Assembly (NCBI GenBank): GCA_965227215.1
Contig: OZ245729.1
Coordinates: forward strand, 1,426,001-1,490,000
Length of the DNA: 64,000 nt
Source: Gracilimonas sp965227215
GTDB lineage: Bacteria > Bacteroidota > Rhodothermia > Balneolales > Balneolaceae
Reading direction: 5' to 3'
Every line of letters starts with the position of its first letter. Position 1 is the first letter of the stretch. The notes under the pieces are model-generated. The model searched no databases, was not told where the DNA came from, and saw only the letters and a program-made list of their open reading frames with translations. Both the position numbers and the translations under genes were made by a program. This document shows positions 19,497-31,834 of this stretch, piece after piece.

Positions 19497-20343
19497 GTTC
19501 AGCCAGTTTTTTAATAATCGCCTTCGTTGTTTCCATATGTCCGGACAAGGAATGATGCAGGCCATCCGGCAGGTAATTCCATGCGTTAGGTTCGCCCTCC
19601 CCCATTCGGTTTGCCGAAGCATCCACAATTGCTCCTTGTTTTCCTGAAACCAAATCTTGCACCGGCCCTAAATCTTCAGGTTTAATTGTGAAATCGTAAA
19701 GAAGGTTTTCTTCCAGCATTTCATCTATAACCGGTGCCGGGGTAATCCATATCAACGGATTTTCCACTCTTGATTCCAACACCGATTGTATGGTCTCTAT
19801 ATTCTCCCAGGTTTCGGAAAGAGGTAACAGGGTACGATCAGGAGCAATATTCAAACGCTGAGCATCAAATGTCCCCAAAGCTACTATTACCCAATCCGGT
19901 TCGTGAACTACAACATCCCGGTCAACTCGGCGTAGTGCCTCTGCCGTTGTATTGTAAGAAACACCGGCATTAATAAAATTGAAGTTGGCTTTCTCAACCG
20001 ATATTTCAAGTACATGCTTCAATATGGTGAACCATCCCTGCGCATCCTCCGTGTTTGAATCGCCGAAGGCTACTATGGTTTCTTCTCCATCCATAGGAAG
20101 TTTATCAAGGCAATCTACAATCTCATCTTCCTTTAGAATCTCCAGTGCAGCCTGCCGGGCATTTTCATCATAATTTTCTCTGTACTCTTTGAGCTCCTCT
20201 TCAGTAATTCCAAATAACCCGGCTTCTGATTTTACATCATTTTTTCCGGGAAAAAGGGGAATTCGTTTTGTAATGTGATAGAAAGGCAGCATAAACTGCT
20301 CAAGAATTCCTTTTTCTTCGTCAGTCGCTTTTTTAGTCGCCAT
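19486..20343 (-). CDS. SGNH/GDSL-family hydrolase
   Basis: A 285-residue predicted esterase or acyl hydrolase. The nucleophile motif FGDSNT places Ser96. NAGVSYNTT gives the block II glycine. ALGTFD replaces the usual GxND of block III (Phe in place of Asn), and PDGLHHSLSGH supplies the Asp260/His263 pair. No signal peptide is seen; the first 90 residues are a charged N-terminal extension, so the enzyme appears cytoplasmic. It is the third gene of the acyl-CoA dehydrogenase-sirtuin-hydrolase unit, 4 nt after the sirtuin. The substrate is unknown; the block III change may alter the oxyanion hole. Confidence 0.8.
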   Translation of the reverse strand: MATKKATDEEKGILEQFMLPFYHITKRIPLFPGKNDVKSEAGLFGITEEELKEYRENYDENARQAALEILKEDEIVDCLDKLPMDGEETIVAFGDSNTEDAQGWFTILKHVLEISVEKANFNFINAGVSYNTTAEALRRVDRDVVVHEPDWVIVALGTFDAQRLNIAPDRTLLPLSETWENIETIQSVLESRVENPLIWITPAPVIDEMLEENLLYDFTIKPEDLGPVQDLVSGKQGAIVDASANRMGEGEPNAWNYLPDGLHHSLSGHMETTKAIIKKLAEPKD

Positions 20344-20347
20344 GTTA

Positions 20348-21046
20348 TTATGTGTATTCTTTAATAAGTTTGTCTGCTAATTTTTTAACACCGATACCTG
20401 CGTTCTCTCTGTAATGCTCCCATCCATCAAAGTCGTATAGTTGTGGTTCTGAAGGATCGATGATGTATTTAGGAATATGTTTTTTTGCATAATCAATTAA
20501 GCCTGCTGCAGGATACACCACTAACGAAGTCCCCACAACAATCAAAATATCTGCCGTGGAAACTTCGATGGCGGCAGGTTCTATCATCGGTACCATTTCT
20601 CCAAACCAAACTACATGTGGCCGTAACTGAGCTCCATCCTCTGCAGTATCTCCCAATTTAATGGGATCAGCACCGACATCGATTACAACAGATTCGTCCT
20701 CTACACTGCGGGCTTTCCTGAGCTCGCCATGCAGGTGCAGAACCTGAGAAGAACCGGCCTTCTCATGCAAATCATCAACGTTTTGTGTAACCACAGAAAC
20801 ATCAAAGAACTCCTCCAGATCTGCCAGTGCTTTGTGAGCTGCATTAGGTTGGGCTTCCGCTGCTTGTTTTCGCCTTAGATTATAAAATTCGAGAACATTT
20901 TCTGGATCTTTATTCCAACCCTGGATAGAAGCAACCTCGTTGATGTCATATCCTTCCCAAAGTCCACCGGCATCCCTGAATGTAGAAAGGCCGCTCTCTG
21001 CACTAATTCCGGCCCCGCTAATAACTACGATCTTTTGATCAGGCAT
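20348..21046 (-). CDS. Sir2-family NAD-dependent protein deacylase without zinc cysteines
   Basis: A 232-residue sirtuin: GAGISAESGLSTFRD (11-25) and TQNVDDLHEKAG (87-98) form the NAD site, His106 in LHLHGELR is the general base, and the C-terminal block LRPHVVWFGE is present. Between Gly107 and Leu141 there is no cysteine, so the usual zinc ribbon is missing or replaced. Residues FYNLRR (54-59) give Tyr55 and Arg58, the YxxR motif of class III sirtuins (SIRT5, E. coli CobB) that remove succinyl or malonyl groups. It overlaps the acyl-CoA dehydrogenase by 8 nt, implying translational coupling. Succinyl/acyl-lysine removal is an inference from the motif. Confidence 0.9.
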   Translation of the reverse strand: MPDQKIVVISGAGISAESGLSTFRDAGGLWEGYDINEVASIQGWNKDPENVLEFYNLRRKQAAEAQPNAAHKALADLEEFFDVSVVTQNVDDLHEKAGSSQVLHLHGELRKARSVEDESVVIDVGADPIKLGDTAEDGAQLRPHVVWFGEMVPMIEPAAIEVSTADILIVVGTSLVVYPAAGLIDYAKKHIPKYIIDPSEPQLYDFDGWEHYRENAGIGVKKLADKLIKEYT

Positions 21047-22538
21047 TCACCATTGAAAGTTTAAACCAGGAGCTGTCCATTTTGTACTCTTCCACCACGT
21101 CAGCATTTCCACCGTACTTATACGTTTGCATGATGGTGTTTACTTCGTCCTGTAATGTCTTGATGGCATTTTGGATAAGTTCGTTGTTAAATCCCTGATC
21201 ACTAAGATTGAGGGTAAACTCCATGGAAATAATGCGACCTAAAGCTCTTCCAAGCTCTACTAATTTACGTTGTGGCATCTTAGGATCAAGCTCGAAATTC
21301 AGTCGCTCCTTAAAATATTCAGAGGAACGGGAAGTCAGGTGAAATTCACTCAGAAAATCATGGAGATTATTGTTCTTCAATCTACGCATCATCTTTAGAA
21401 CCGACTCACTGATTTGCTGATAGAGAATATCGTTAGAGCCTTCAAAAATTTGAAACGGACGGCTGTCAATAACTGAACGCCCGGCTATACTATCCAACCG
21501 ATATCCCATGGCGCCTTTTAGTTGCAATAACGATTGTGATGCACGTTGCATATAATCGGTTACAAGTGCTTTAATGGCATTAGCTTCCAAGTCCATCCTT
21601 GAGGTATTTTTTTCTAACGGAATGTTAGAGCTCGTAAAATTACACATCGCTGAGCATACCGTGAAGTAAGCCTGTATTTCAGAAAGCCTGCTTTTTACCT
21701 GATCGTAATTGATCAAGCTTTGTCCGCCCACAAACCTTTCTTTGCAATGCTCCATCGCTTCATCCATCATACGTCGCAAGAATCCCATTCCCATTCCGGG
21801 AAACTGAAGCCGGCTTCGATGGAGAAGGTCAAGCATCATAGTCACCCCTGTACTCTTTGGTTGAAGCTTGTGTGATCCATCAACCTTTATATCAATCTTA
21901 TTCTTTCCGTATGGCAGCATGTACAATCCAAGATTGTTATAGTATTCCTGAACTTCGATACCACCGTTTCTGGTATCATGAATAAAGAAAGATATGTCTC
22001 TTCCCAAGTCCCCCTTCTCATTCATATTTCTTGCTGTAATCAACCAATAATCAGCCATACCGGTTAGACCACCCCAATGCTTAGTTCCTTTTATTTTATA
22101 GGTATCATCACCAATTTTTTGGTAGGATGTTTGCATTTTGAGTGCATCTGAACCGTAATCAGGCTCAGTAATCATCAAACCACCTAGCTTATTAGAATTT
22201 ATAACTCGATTGAAAATATCTTTTTTCACATCTTCATTGGCATAGTTGGCCACAGGTTGAAGAAATAAAGCCCCATTAATTCCCATCATTAAAGACAGAG
22301 GTAAAGACTCGTATGAACTAGCCTCCAGCATTGCAAGTGCTTCAGCCGTATTACCTCCATAACCACCATATTCTGATGGAATAAATGCGCCAAGAGGAGA
22401 TAAATCCATAATCTCTTTTAAGGTGGATTCTTCAATTCCCCGTACCAGTGTATTTTCTTCTGCATCGCTACTTTCCGAAAAAATATCGAATAGCTTTTGT
22501 TTGTAGTTGTTCAGGAATTTTTGGAAGTCCATCGCCAT
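21039..22538 (-). CDS. Acyl-CoA dehydrogenase family flavoprotein
   Basis: A 499-residue FAD-dependent acyl-CoA dehydrogenase: N-terminal helical domain, middle beta domain (GGLMITEPDYGSDALKM, about 125-145; KIKGTKHWGG), and a C-terminal helical domain with RPFQIFEGSNDILYQQ near 360-375. It would oxidise an acyl-CoA and pass electrons to ETF. The C-terminal extension is longer than in the ~380-residue members. First gene of an operon with the sirtuin and SGNH hydrolase. ATG at 22538 is used; the ATG two codons later is also possible. The substrate chain length cannot be told. Confidence 0.88.
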   Translation of the reverse strand: MAMDFQKFLNNYKQKLFDIFSESSDAEENTLVRGIEESTLKEIMDLSPLGAFIPSEYGGYGGNTAEALAMLEASSYESLPLSLMMGINGALFLQPVANYANEDVKKDIFNRVINSNKLGGLMITEPDYGSDALKMQTSYQKIGDDTYKIKGTKHWGGLTGMADYWLITARNMNEKGDLGRDISFFIHDTRNGGIEVQEYYNNLGLYMLPYGKNKIDIKVDGSHKLQPKSTGVTMMLDLLHRSRLQFPGMGMGFLRRMMDEAMEHCKERFVGGQSLINYDQVKSRLSEIQAYFTVCSAMCNFTSSNIPLEKNTSRMDLEANAIKALVTDYMQRASQSLLQLKGAMGYRLDSIAGRSVIDSRPFQIFEGSNDILYQQISESVLKMMRRLKNNNLHDFLSEFHLTSRSSEYFKERLNFELDPKMPQRKLVELGRALGRIISMEFTLNLSDQGFNNELIQNAIKTLQDEVNTIMQTYKYGGNADVVEEYKMDSSWFKLSMVNA

Positions 22539-22642
22539 AATTTCTGCTTAGTTTTAAATCACTTAGTTAACAATACTATTTAATATAAGCATTCCTAGAA
22601 GGGTTTTCTGTAATAGTTTTTACAAAAAAAAGAGAATGATAT

Positions 22643-22673
22643 AAAAAAAGCCTCTTCGATGTGGAAGAGGCTT
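22643..22673 (-). terminator. Terminator of rRNA operon 2
   Basis: On minus: AAGCCTCTTC (22673-22664), 6-nt loop, GAAGAGGCTT (22657-22648), then a run of T. It lies 17 nt beyond 5S and is a textbook intrinsic terminator. Confidence 0.9.
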
Positions 22674-22689
22674 AAGGGGAAAAAAGGAA

Positions 22690-22798
22690 GAAGGCGACGA
22701 CCTACTCTACCCCTTGTGGGAGTACCATCGGCGCTGCAGGGCTTAACGTCCGTGTTCGGGATGGGAACGGGTGGGACCCCTGCGCTAGAGTCACCTTC
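22690..22798 (-). rRNA. rrf: 5S ribosomal RNA
   Basis: About 109 nt on minus. The ends pair: GAAGGTGAC at the 5' end with GTCGCCTTC at the 3' end. The internal block CCGTTCCCATCCCGAACACG (plus 22750-22769) is the strongly conserved loop A/B/C region. It follows 23S by about 117 nt. Confidence 0.93.
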
Positions 22799-22915
22799 AA
22801 TAAAAATCAGTATGTACAGTAGTCAAAATAGTTCTTTGACATGATGAGGCCAGCAATAGTAACGGGGTCAATAAAATGTAGCTGGTTTATAGTGGGGCTG
22901 CACGGGGACCCGTGC
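22799..22915 (-). other. 23S-5S spacer
   Basis: 117 nt without tRNA. It contains a hairpin-capable block near 22895-22916 (GCACGGG/CCCGTGC) that competes with the 23S processing stem, and a block at 22883-22908 similar to the spacer before 23S. Confidence 0.6.
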
Positions 22916-25840
<2,925 letters not shown>

Positions 25841-26270
25841 GCACGGCGTCTCCGCACGCGCTCCCCAACTCGTATTCATGCTATTGGTTTATTGTGGGCC
25901 GGACGGGGACGAACCTGTCCGGCTACCTTGGCGTAGATCACAAACCTTATAAATAAGATATGTGTCCTACTATCTTTTGCCGCGCACGCAAATGCGCGGC
26001 ATCAGACCTATTACTATTGCTATTGCTTTCATCATGTCAAAGAACTTCGCTGGGCGAAGCGCCTGTTTATCCAGGTACTACGCGTGCGAACCCGCGCTCG
26101 GCGCGGTGCGACCCGTTCGACGGGCGGCGTGTTTACTACGAATGCATGCGCCCGGCCTCGAAAGACCAGCAAAATACATCCTAAACATCCTTATAAAGAA
26201 CGAGTGAGCATTCCGGGCTTACCGCCTCTCATATCTTACTACTCACTTCTCATTACTATCAAAAACTCTG

Positions 26271-26344
26271 TGGAGCTACGGGGATTCGAACCCCGGACCC
26301 CTGCCTTGCAAAGGCAGTGCTCTAGCCAGCTGAGCTATAGCCCC
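26271..26344 (-). tRNA. tRNA-Ala (TGC), copy 2
   Basis: Identical to the tRNA at 397-470: anticodon TGC in loop TTTGCAA, no encoded CCA. Confidence 0.97.
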
Positions 26345-26357
26345 TCGGTTACCGTTG

Positions 26358-26431
<74 letters not shown>

Positions 26432-26587
26432 CCGTCTTCGGGCAGGCCTCGGCTGCAGGCGGTATTCGCCGGCTGCGGCGAGTGTGTGACCCGCCGGGTA
26501 CACAGTCAAATTAAAAGTACAGATCAGATTGTTTGCCACGAGCGATGCGTAGCGTCGTAGTCCCAATATTGCAGGGACGCTCTCCTT

Positions 26588-28115
<1,528 letters not shown>

Positions 28116-28202
28116 TATCTAATATATACTCTGTGAGCTGACCCTACGCTCTTGGTCATTATCAAATGCAAAAAATTTGCATCAAGAAATTGAACAAGCT
28201 CT

Positions 28203-28229
28203 CGCTCGCACAAACAATCTGATCTATAC
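28203..28229 (-). other. 16S processing stem, 5' arm (copy 2)
   Basis: Leader arm containing AAACAATCTGATCT in plus orientation, complementary to 26517-26544 beyond the 3' end of 16S. Same arrangement as copy 1. Confidence 0.7.
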
Positions 28230-28287
28230 TTCAATATGTCTAAGAACAAGTGTTCCGCATTTGTAAAATCGTTCGCGAAACAGAAAC

Positions 28288-28349
28288 CAAAGATAAGGGA
28301 TATTATGTTTAGATGTCAACCCTATCTTTAAATATTTTCTCTTTTTTTG
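28288..28349 (-). promoter_or_regulatory. Promoter of rRNA operon 2 with A-rich upstream element
   Basis: On minus: TTGACA (28319-28314), 18 bp, TATCTTTG (28295-28288), a full match to TAnnTTTG; measured from TTG the spacer is 21 bp. Upstream, 28322-28349 is rich in A (AAAAAAAGAGAAAATATTTAAAG), like an UP element. The sequence is unrelated to the promoter region of copy 1. The start would be near 28281, about 165 nt before 16S. Confidence 0.75.
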
Positions 28350-28391
28350 ACATCTTTTTCCGGGGCTCTTTATTACAAAACTTCACCCCAT

Positions 28392-28422
28392 AAAAAAGAC
28401 CTTCATATGAATACAAAGGCCT
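28392..28422 (-). terminator. Terminator of the ribosomal-protein super-operon
   Basis: On minus, GGCCTTT pairs with GAAGGTC (two G-U pairs) and is followed by six T. It lies 20 nt after the rplQ stop and 42 nt before the UP region of the rRNA promoter, separating the two transcription units. Confidence 0.65.
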
Positions 28423-28442
28423 CAATATTTTCAATAAAGAAA

Positions 28443-29024
28443 TTACTTCTTCTCTTCTTCAGAGCTATCTTCAGAATCGTCGTCTTCAGCTGATTCTACT
28501 TCCGCAGAACTTTCTTCAGTTTCTTGTACTTCTTCAGCTTTTGCCTCTTCCTTTTTCTCTTCTTTTGCCTCTACAGGCTCTGAAGAAGTTGGCGTATTAC
28601 TCTTTCCTGCACGTCGGGTTCTCTTCTTGCCAGATGAAGCTGATGAACTGCCTTCAGGCTTAATATCATTGTAATCTACCAACTCAACAATAGCCATTTC
28701 AGCACCATCACCTTTACGGAAACCCGCTTTGATTACACGTGTGTAACCACCGGGACGGTCCTTAGATTTTGGTCCAACTTCGGTAAAGAGTGTAGTCACC
28801 GCTTCTTTATTCTGAAGTGATGAGAAGACTTGTCGTCTATTATGATGAGTATCTTCTTTTGCTCTGGTAATTAAAGGCTCTACAAATCCACGTAGTTCTT
28901 TAGCCTTCGCAAGAGTTGTTTTAATTCTGTGCTCTTTGATCAACGCCATAGCAAGAGACTGCATGGTGTTTTTTCTGTGAGAAGAAGTCCTGCTTAATTT
29001 TCTACCTTTTACTCCGTGACGCAT
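28443..29024 (-). CDS. rplQ: Ribosomal protein bL17 with long acidic tail
   Basis: A 193-residue bL17, large-subunit protein near the exit tunnel. The core (MRHGVKGRKLSRTSSHRKNT through EMAIVELVDYN, about 1-120) is standard. The last ~70 residues are an added tail, first basic (GKKRTRRAGK) then strongly acidic (EAKEEKKEEAKAEE... EEEKK). Family members are usually 115-130 residues long. Last gene of the alpha operon, 19 nt after rpoA, before the terminator at 28392. Confidence 0.96.
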   Translation of the reverse strand: MRHGVKGRKLSRTSSHRKNTMQSLAMALIKEHRIKTTLAKAKELRGFVEPLITRAKEDTHHNRRQVFSSLQNKEAVTTLFTEVGPKSKDRPGGYTRVIKAGFRKGDGAEMAIVELVDYNDIKPEGSSSASSGKKRTRRAGKSNTPTSSEPVEAKEEKKEEAKAEEVQETEESSAEVESAEDDDSEDSSEEEKK

Positions 29025-29043
29025 AATTTAATTTCCTTTCTGC

Positions 29044-30015
29044 TTAGTCTAAGTATTTAGATACGTCCATTCCAAATTCAAGATTCTTCTCTTCAATCAC
29101 TTCTACTAATTCACTAAGTGATTTCTTACCGAAGTTTCTGAATTTAAGAAGATCCTGCTCATCACGTGATACCAATTCTCCAATAGTATTGATATTCGCA
29201 GACTTCAGGCAGTTGTATGCTCGCACACTAAGGTTGAGATCTTCAATGCTTGTTCTCAACAAGTTAGCTACGCGTTGTTTTTCAGCATCAACTTCTTCTT
29301 CTTCTTGAGTGAATGGCTCTTCAATTTCTTCTGTGATGAATTTCTCGATATGCTCTTTAAGAATCTTACCGGCAATGGTAAGAGCTTCTTTAGCATTAAC
29401 CGATCCGTCCGTTTCGATATCCATGACCAATTTTTCATAGTCAGTACGTTGACCTACACGAACGTTTTCAACATTGTATTTAACTGATTTGATAGGGGTG
29501 AAAATAGCATCGATAGGAATGAGGTTTACATCCTCATCTTCGACCGACATTTCTTCAGCCGGAACATATCCTCGGCCACGCCCTACTTTCAGTTCAATTT
29601 CTAACTCAGCATCATCTGCAAGATTTGCAATGACCAAGTCTGGATTCAGTACATCATATTCAGCTGTAGCATCATCGATGTCTTTGGCAGTTAATTCGCC
29701 CTGACCACTTTTAGAAATATGGATTACACCAGAGCTTTGCTCAACTTGTTTGAAACGAACTTCTTTGAAGTTAAGAATGATCTCATATACATCTTCTTTA
29801 ACTCCCTTGATACTGGAATACTCATGATCAACACCATTAATTTTAACGGCATTAATCGCAATTCCCGGAAGTGAAGAGAGCAGAACTCTTCGAAAAGAGT
29901 TTCCAATCGTTACTCCGAATCCTCTTTCAAGTGGCTGAAGAACAAATGTACCAAAATTGTCATTGTCTTCAACAACGTCGAGGGGTTCAGGCATTTGAAT
30001 GCTATAGTTGCTCAT
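29044..30015 (-). CDS. rpoA: RNA polymerase alpha subunit
   Basis: A 323-residue alpha subunit. The N-terminal assembly domain has LERGFGVTIGNSFRRVLLSS (about 28-47), and the C-terminal domain (about 250-320) contains LSVRAYNCLKSANINTIGEL and FGKKSLSELVEVIEEKN, the UP-element-contacting fold. Usual length (E. coli 329). In the alpha operon between rpsD and rplQ. An intact C-terminal domain fits with the A-rich element seen upstream of the rRNA promoter. Confidence 0.98.
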   Translation of the reverse strand: MSNYSIQMPEPLDVVEDNDNFGTFVLQPLERGFGVTIGNSFRRVLLSSLPGIAINAVKINGVDHEYSSIKGVKEDVYEIILNFKEVRFKQVEQSSGVIHISKSGQGELTAKDIDDATAEYDVLNPDLVIANLADDAELEIELKVGRGRGYVPAEEMSVEDEDVNLIPIDAIFTPIKSVKYNVENVRVGQRTDYEKLVMDIETDGSVNAKEALTIAGKILKEHIEKFITEEIEEPFTQEEEEVDAEKQRVANLLRTSIEDLNLSVRAYNCLKSANINTIGELVSRDEQDLLKFRNFGKKSLSELVEVIEEKNLEFGMDVSKYLD

Positions 30016-30038
30016 AATAGATCTTAAAAATTTTAAAA

Positions 30039-30644
30039 TTACTTAGAGTAAAGCTCAACAATAAGCTGAACATTTATATTCTCAGGTATTTCTTCCATCG
30101 TTGGAACATAAAGCATCTTACCTGATCTTGACTTGGGATCTGTTTCAACCCACTTGTATTTATTTCTTGAGGATCCATCCAGAGCGTCTTGAATAACTTC
30201 AAGGTTTCTTGACTTTGGACGAATAGAAACCACATCTCCAGGACTCATCTCATAGGAAGGAATATTCACTACTCCACCATTCACAACAACGTGCTTGTGA
30301 GTAACCAGTTGACGCGCCTGACGGCGTGTTCTGGCAAATCCCATACGGTATACTGTATTATCTAAGCGGCTTTCAAGTGCCTGCAGGAGGTTTTCACCGG
30401 CAACACCACCTTTAGCAGAAGCTGCCTTAAAAAGGTTACGGAATTGTTTCTCAAGCAATCCATATGTGTACTTTGCCTTCTGCTTTTCTTCAAGCTGGAT
30501 GGCGTACTCAGACTTTCTGTTAAATCTGGAACGGCCATGCTCACCTGGTCCGTAAGGTTTACGCTCTAAAGCTTTGCTTGGTCCAAAGATTGGTTCTTTG
30601 AATCGTCTGGCTTTCTTTTGTTTTGGTCCTCTATATCTTGCCAT
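30039..30644 (-). CDS. rpsD: Ribosomal protein uS4
   Basis: A 201-residue uS4, a primary 16S-binding protein. The S4 RNA-binding domain is at about 92-155 (LESRLDNTVYRMGFARTRRQ). The N-terminal region has no CxxC zinc knuckle, so this is the cysteine-free form. In other bacteria S4 represses the alpha operon. 18 nt after rpsK and 23 nt before rpoA. Confidence 0.98.
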   Translation of the reverse strand: MARYRGPKQKKARRFKEPIFGPSKALERKPYGPGEHGRSRFNRKSEYAIQLEEKQKAKYTYGLLEKQFRNLFKAASAKGGVAGENLLQALESRLDNTVYRMGFARTRRQARQLVTHKHVVVNGGVVNIPSYEMSPGDVVSIRPKSRNLEVIQDALDGSSRNKYKWVETDPKSRSGKMLYVPTMEEIPENINVQLIVELYSK

Positions 30645-30662
30645 TATACAGTCTTCTTACTA

Positions 30663-31070
30663 TTAAACTCTTCTTCGTTTTGGTGGCCGGCATCCATTGT
30701 GTGGAAGCGGTGTGCGATCTTTAATTGAAGTAACTTCCAATCCGGAACTTGCCATTCCGCGAACCGCAGCTTCTCGGCCTGAACCAGGCCCTTTTACAAA
30801 TACTTCCACTTTGCGGAGACCCATTTCATGTGCGGTCTTAGCAGCTGTTTCAGCACTTAACTGAGCGGCATAAGGGGTGTTTTTTCTAGATCCCTTAAAG
30901 CCCTCTTTTCCGGCAGATGACCACGAAACTACGTTCCCATCAGCGTCGGTTATAGTTACGATCACATTATTGAAAGTAGCTTTAACAAAAGCCATTCCAT
31001 TAGGATCGCTAAGTTGTTTTTTCTTTTTACGCTTTGCAGCTAAAGATGCTTTTGGTTTGTTTTTAGCCAT
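30663..31070 (-). CDS. rpsK: Ribosomal protein uS11
   Basis: A 135-residue uS11 of the 30S platform. Typical features: basic N-terminus (MAKNKPKASLAAKRKKKKQ), FNNVIVTITDADGNVVSWSS (about 33-52), and the conserved end DRTPLPHNGCRPPKRRRV. In the alpha operon between rpsM and rpsD. Confidence 0.98.
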   Translation of the reverse strand: MAKNKPKASLAAKRKKKKQLSDPNGMAFVKATFNNVIVTITDADGNVVSWSSAGKEGFKGSRKNTPYAAQLSAETAAKTAHEMGLRKVEVFVKGPGSGREAAVRGMASSGLEVTSIKDRTPLPHNGCRPPKRRRV

Positions 31071-31090
31071 GGGTTATCTCAATTTCAATA

Positions 31091-31468
31091 TTATTTGGCA
31101 ACCTTCTTCTTACCGGCAACCGTTTTCTTCTTACCTTTTCGAGTACGGGCGTTAGTTTGCGTACGCTGGCCTCTTACCGGCAAGCCGCGACGGTGACGAA
31201 CTCCCCTATAACTGCCGATTTCAATCAAGCGACGGATATCGCTATTAACTTCGCTGCGAAGCGCACCTTCAACTTTGTACTCCTCGTCAATTAATGTACG
31301 AAGCGCACTTACTTGCTCATCTGTCCAGTCCTGAACATTCACATCCTTATCGATGTCCAAACGCTCAAGAATCTCAGCTGCTTTAGAGCGGCCGATTCCA
31401 TAAATGTAAGTAAGGCTGATTATGCCTCTTTTTTGTTTTGGTAAATCTATTCCAGCAATACGTGCCAT
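31091..31468 (-). CDS. rpsM: Ribosomal protein uS13
   Basis: A 125-residue uS13 of the 30S head, contacting tRNA and the 50S bridge. Starts MARIAGIDLPKQKRGIISLT, with the helix-two-turn-helix YGIGRSKAAEIL, and ends in the basic tail RTQTNARTRKGKKKTVAG. First alpha-operon gene after rpmJ. Confidence 0.98.
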   Translation of the reverse strand: MARIAGIDLPKQKRGIISLTYIYGIGRSKAAEILERLDIDKDVNVQDWTDEQVSALRTLIDEEYKVEGALRSEVNSDIRRLIEIGSYRGVRHRRGLPVRGQRTQTNARTRKGKKKTVAGKKKVAK

Positions 31469-31488
31469 ATAAATACTCGGTTATTCTA

Positions 31489-31605
31489 TTAGCCCTGACG
31501 CTGCTTATGGCGCGGGTTCTTCTTGTTAATCACGTAAAGACGGCCTTTACGTCGTACAATTTTGTCGTCTGAACTTCTTTTCTTAACTGATGAACGTGTC
31601 TTCAT
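31489..31605 (-). CDS. rpmJ: Ribosomal protein bL36, cysteine-free form
   Basis: A 38-residue protein starting MKTRSSVKKRSSDDKIVRRK and ending NKKNPRHKQRQG. The end matches bL36 exactly in pattern (ENPRHKQRQG in the family). The zinc-binding Cys/His set of the C+ form is replaced by Ser/Asp, so this is the zinc-free (C-) form. It sits at the standard position between infA and rpsM, 10 nt before the infA stop. The ATG start is at 31605. Confidence 0.95.
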   Translation of the reverse strand: MKTRSSVKKRSSDDKIVRRKGRLYVINKKNPRHKQRQG

Positions 31606-31615
31606 GACAACCTCT

Positions 31616-31834
31616 TTATTTGTATCTGTAAGTTATTCTTCCTTTAGATAAATCATAGGGCGACATTTCTACTGCCACTCTATCTCCCGGGAGAATTTTT
31701 ATGTAATACATCCGCATTTTACCTGATACGTGAGCCAATATCTCATGCCCATTATCTAACTCAACGCGAAATTGTGCGTTAGGTAATGCTTCTATTATTT
31801 CTCCATCTTGTTTTATCGGCTCTTGTTTAGCCAT
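31616..31834 (-). CDS. infA: Translation initiation factor IF-1
   Basis: A 72-residue S1/OB-fold protein (MAKQEPIKQDGEIIEALPNA, then FRVELDNGHEILAHVSGKMR, ending GRITYRYK) that blocks the ribosomal A site during initiation. The start is set at 31834 because MAKQ... matches all IF-1 proteins; an in-frame extension to 31915 would lie wholly inside map. The gene overlaps the 3' end of map by 8 nt, suggesting coupling. Confidence 0.97.
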   Translation of the reverse strand: MAKQEPIKQDGEIIEALPNAQFRVELDNGHEILAHVSGKMRMYYIKILPGDRVAVEMSPYDLSKGRITYRYK

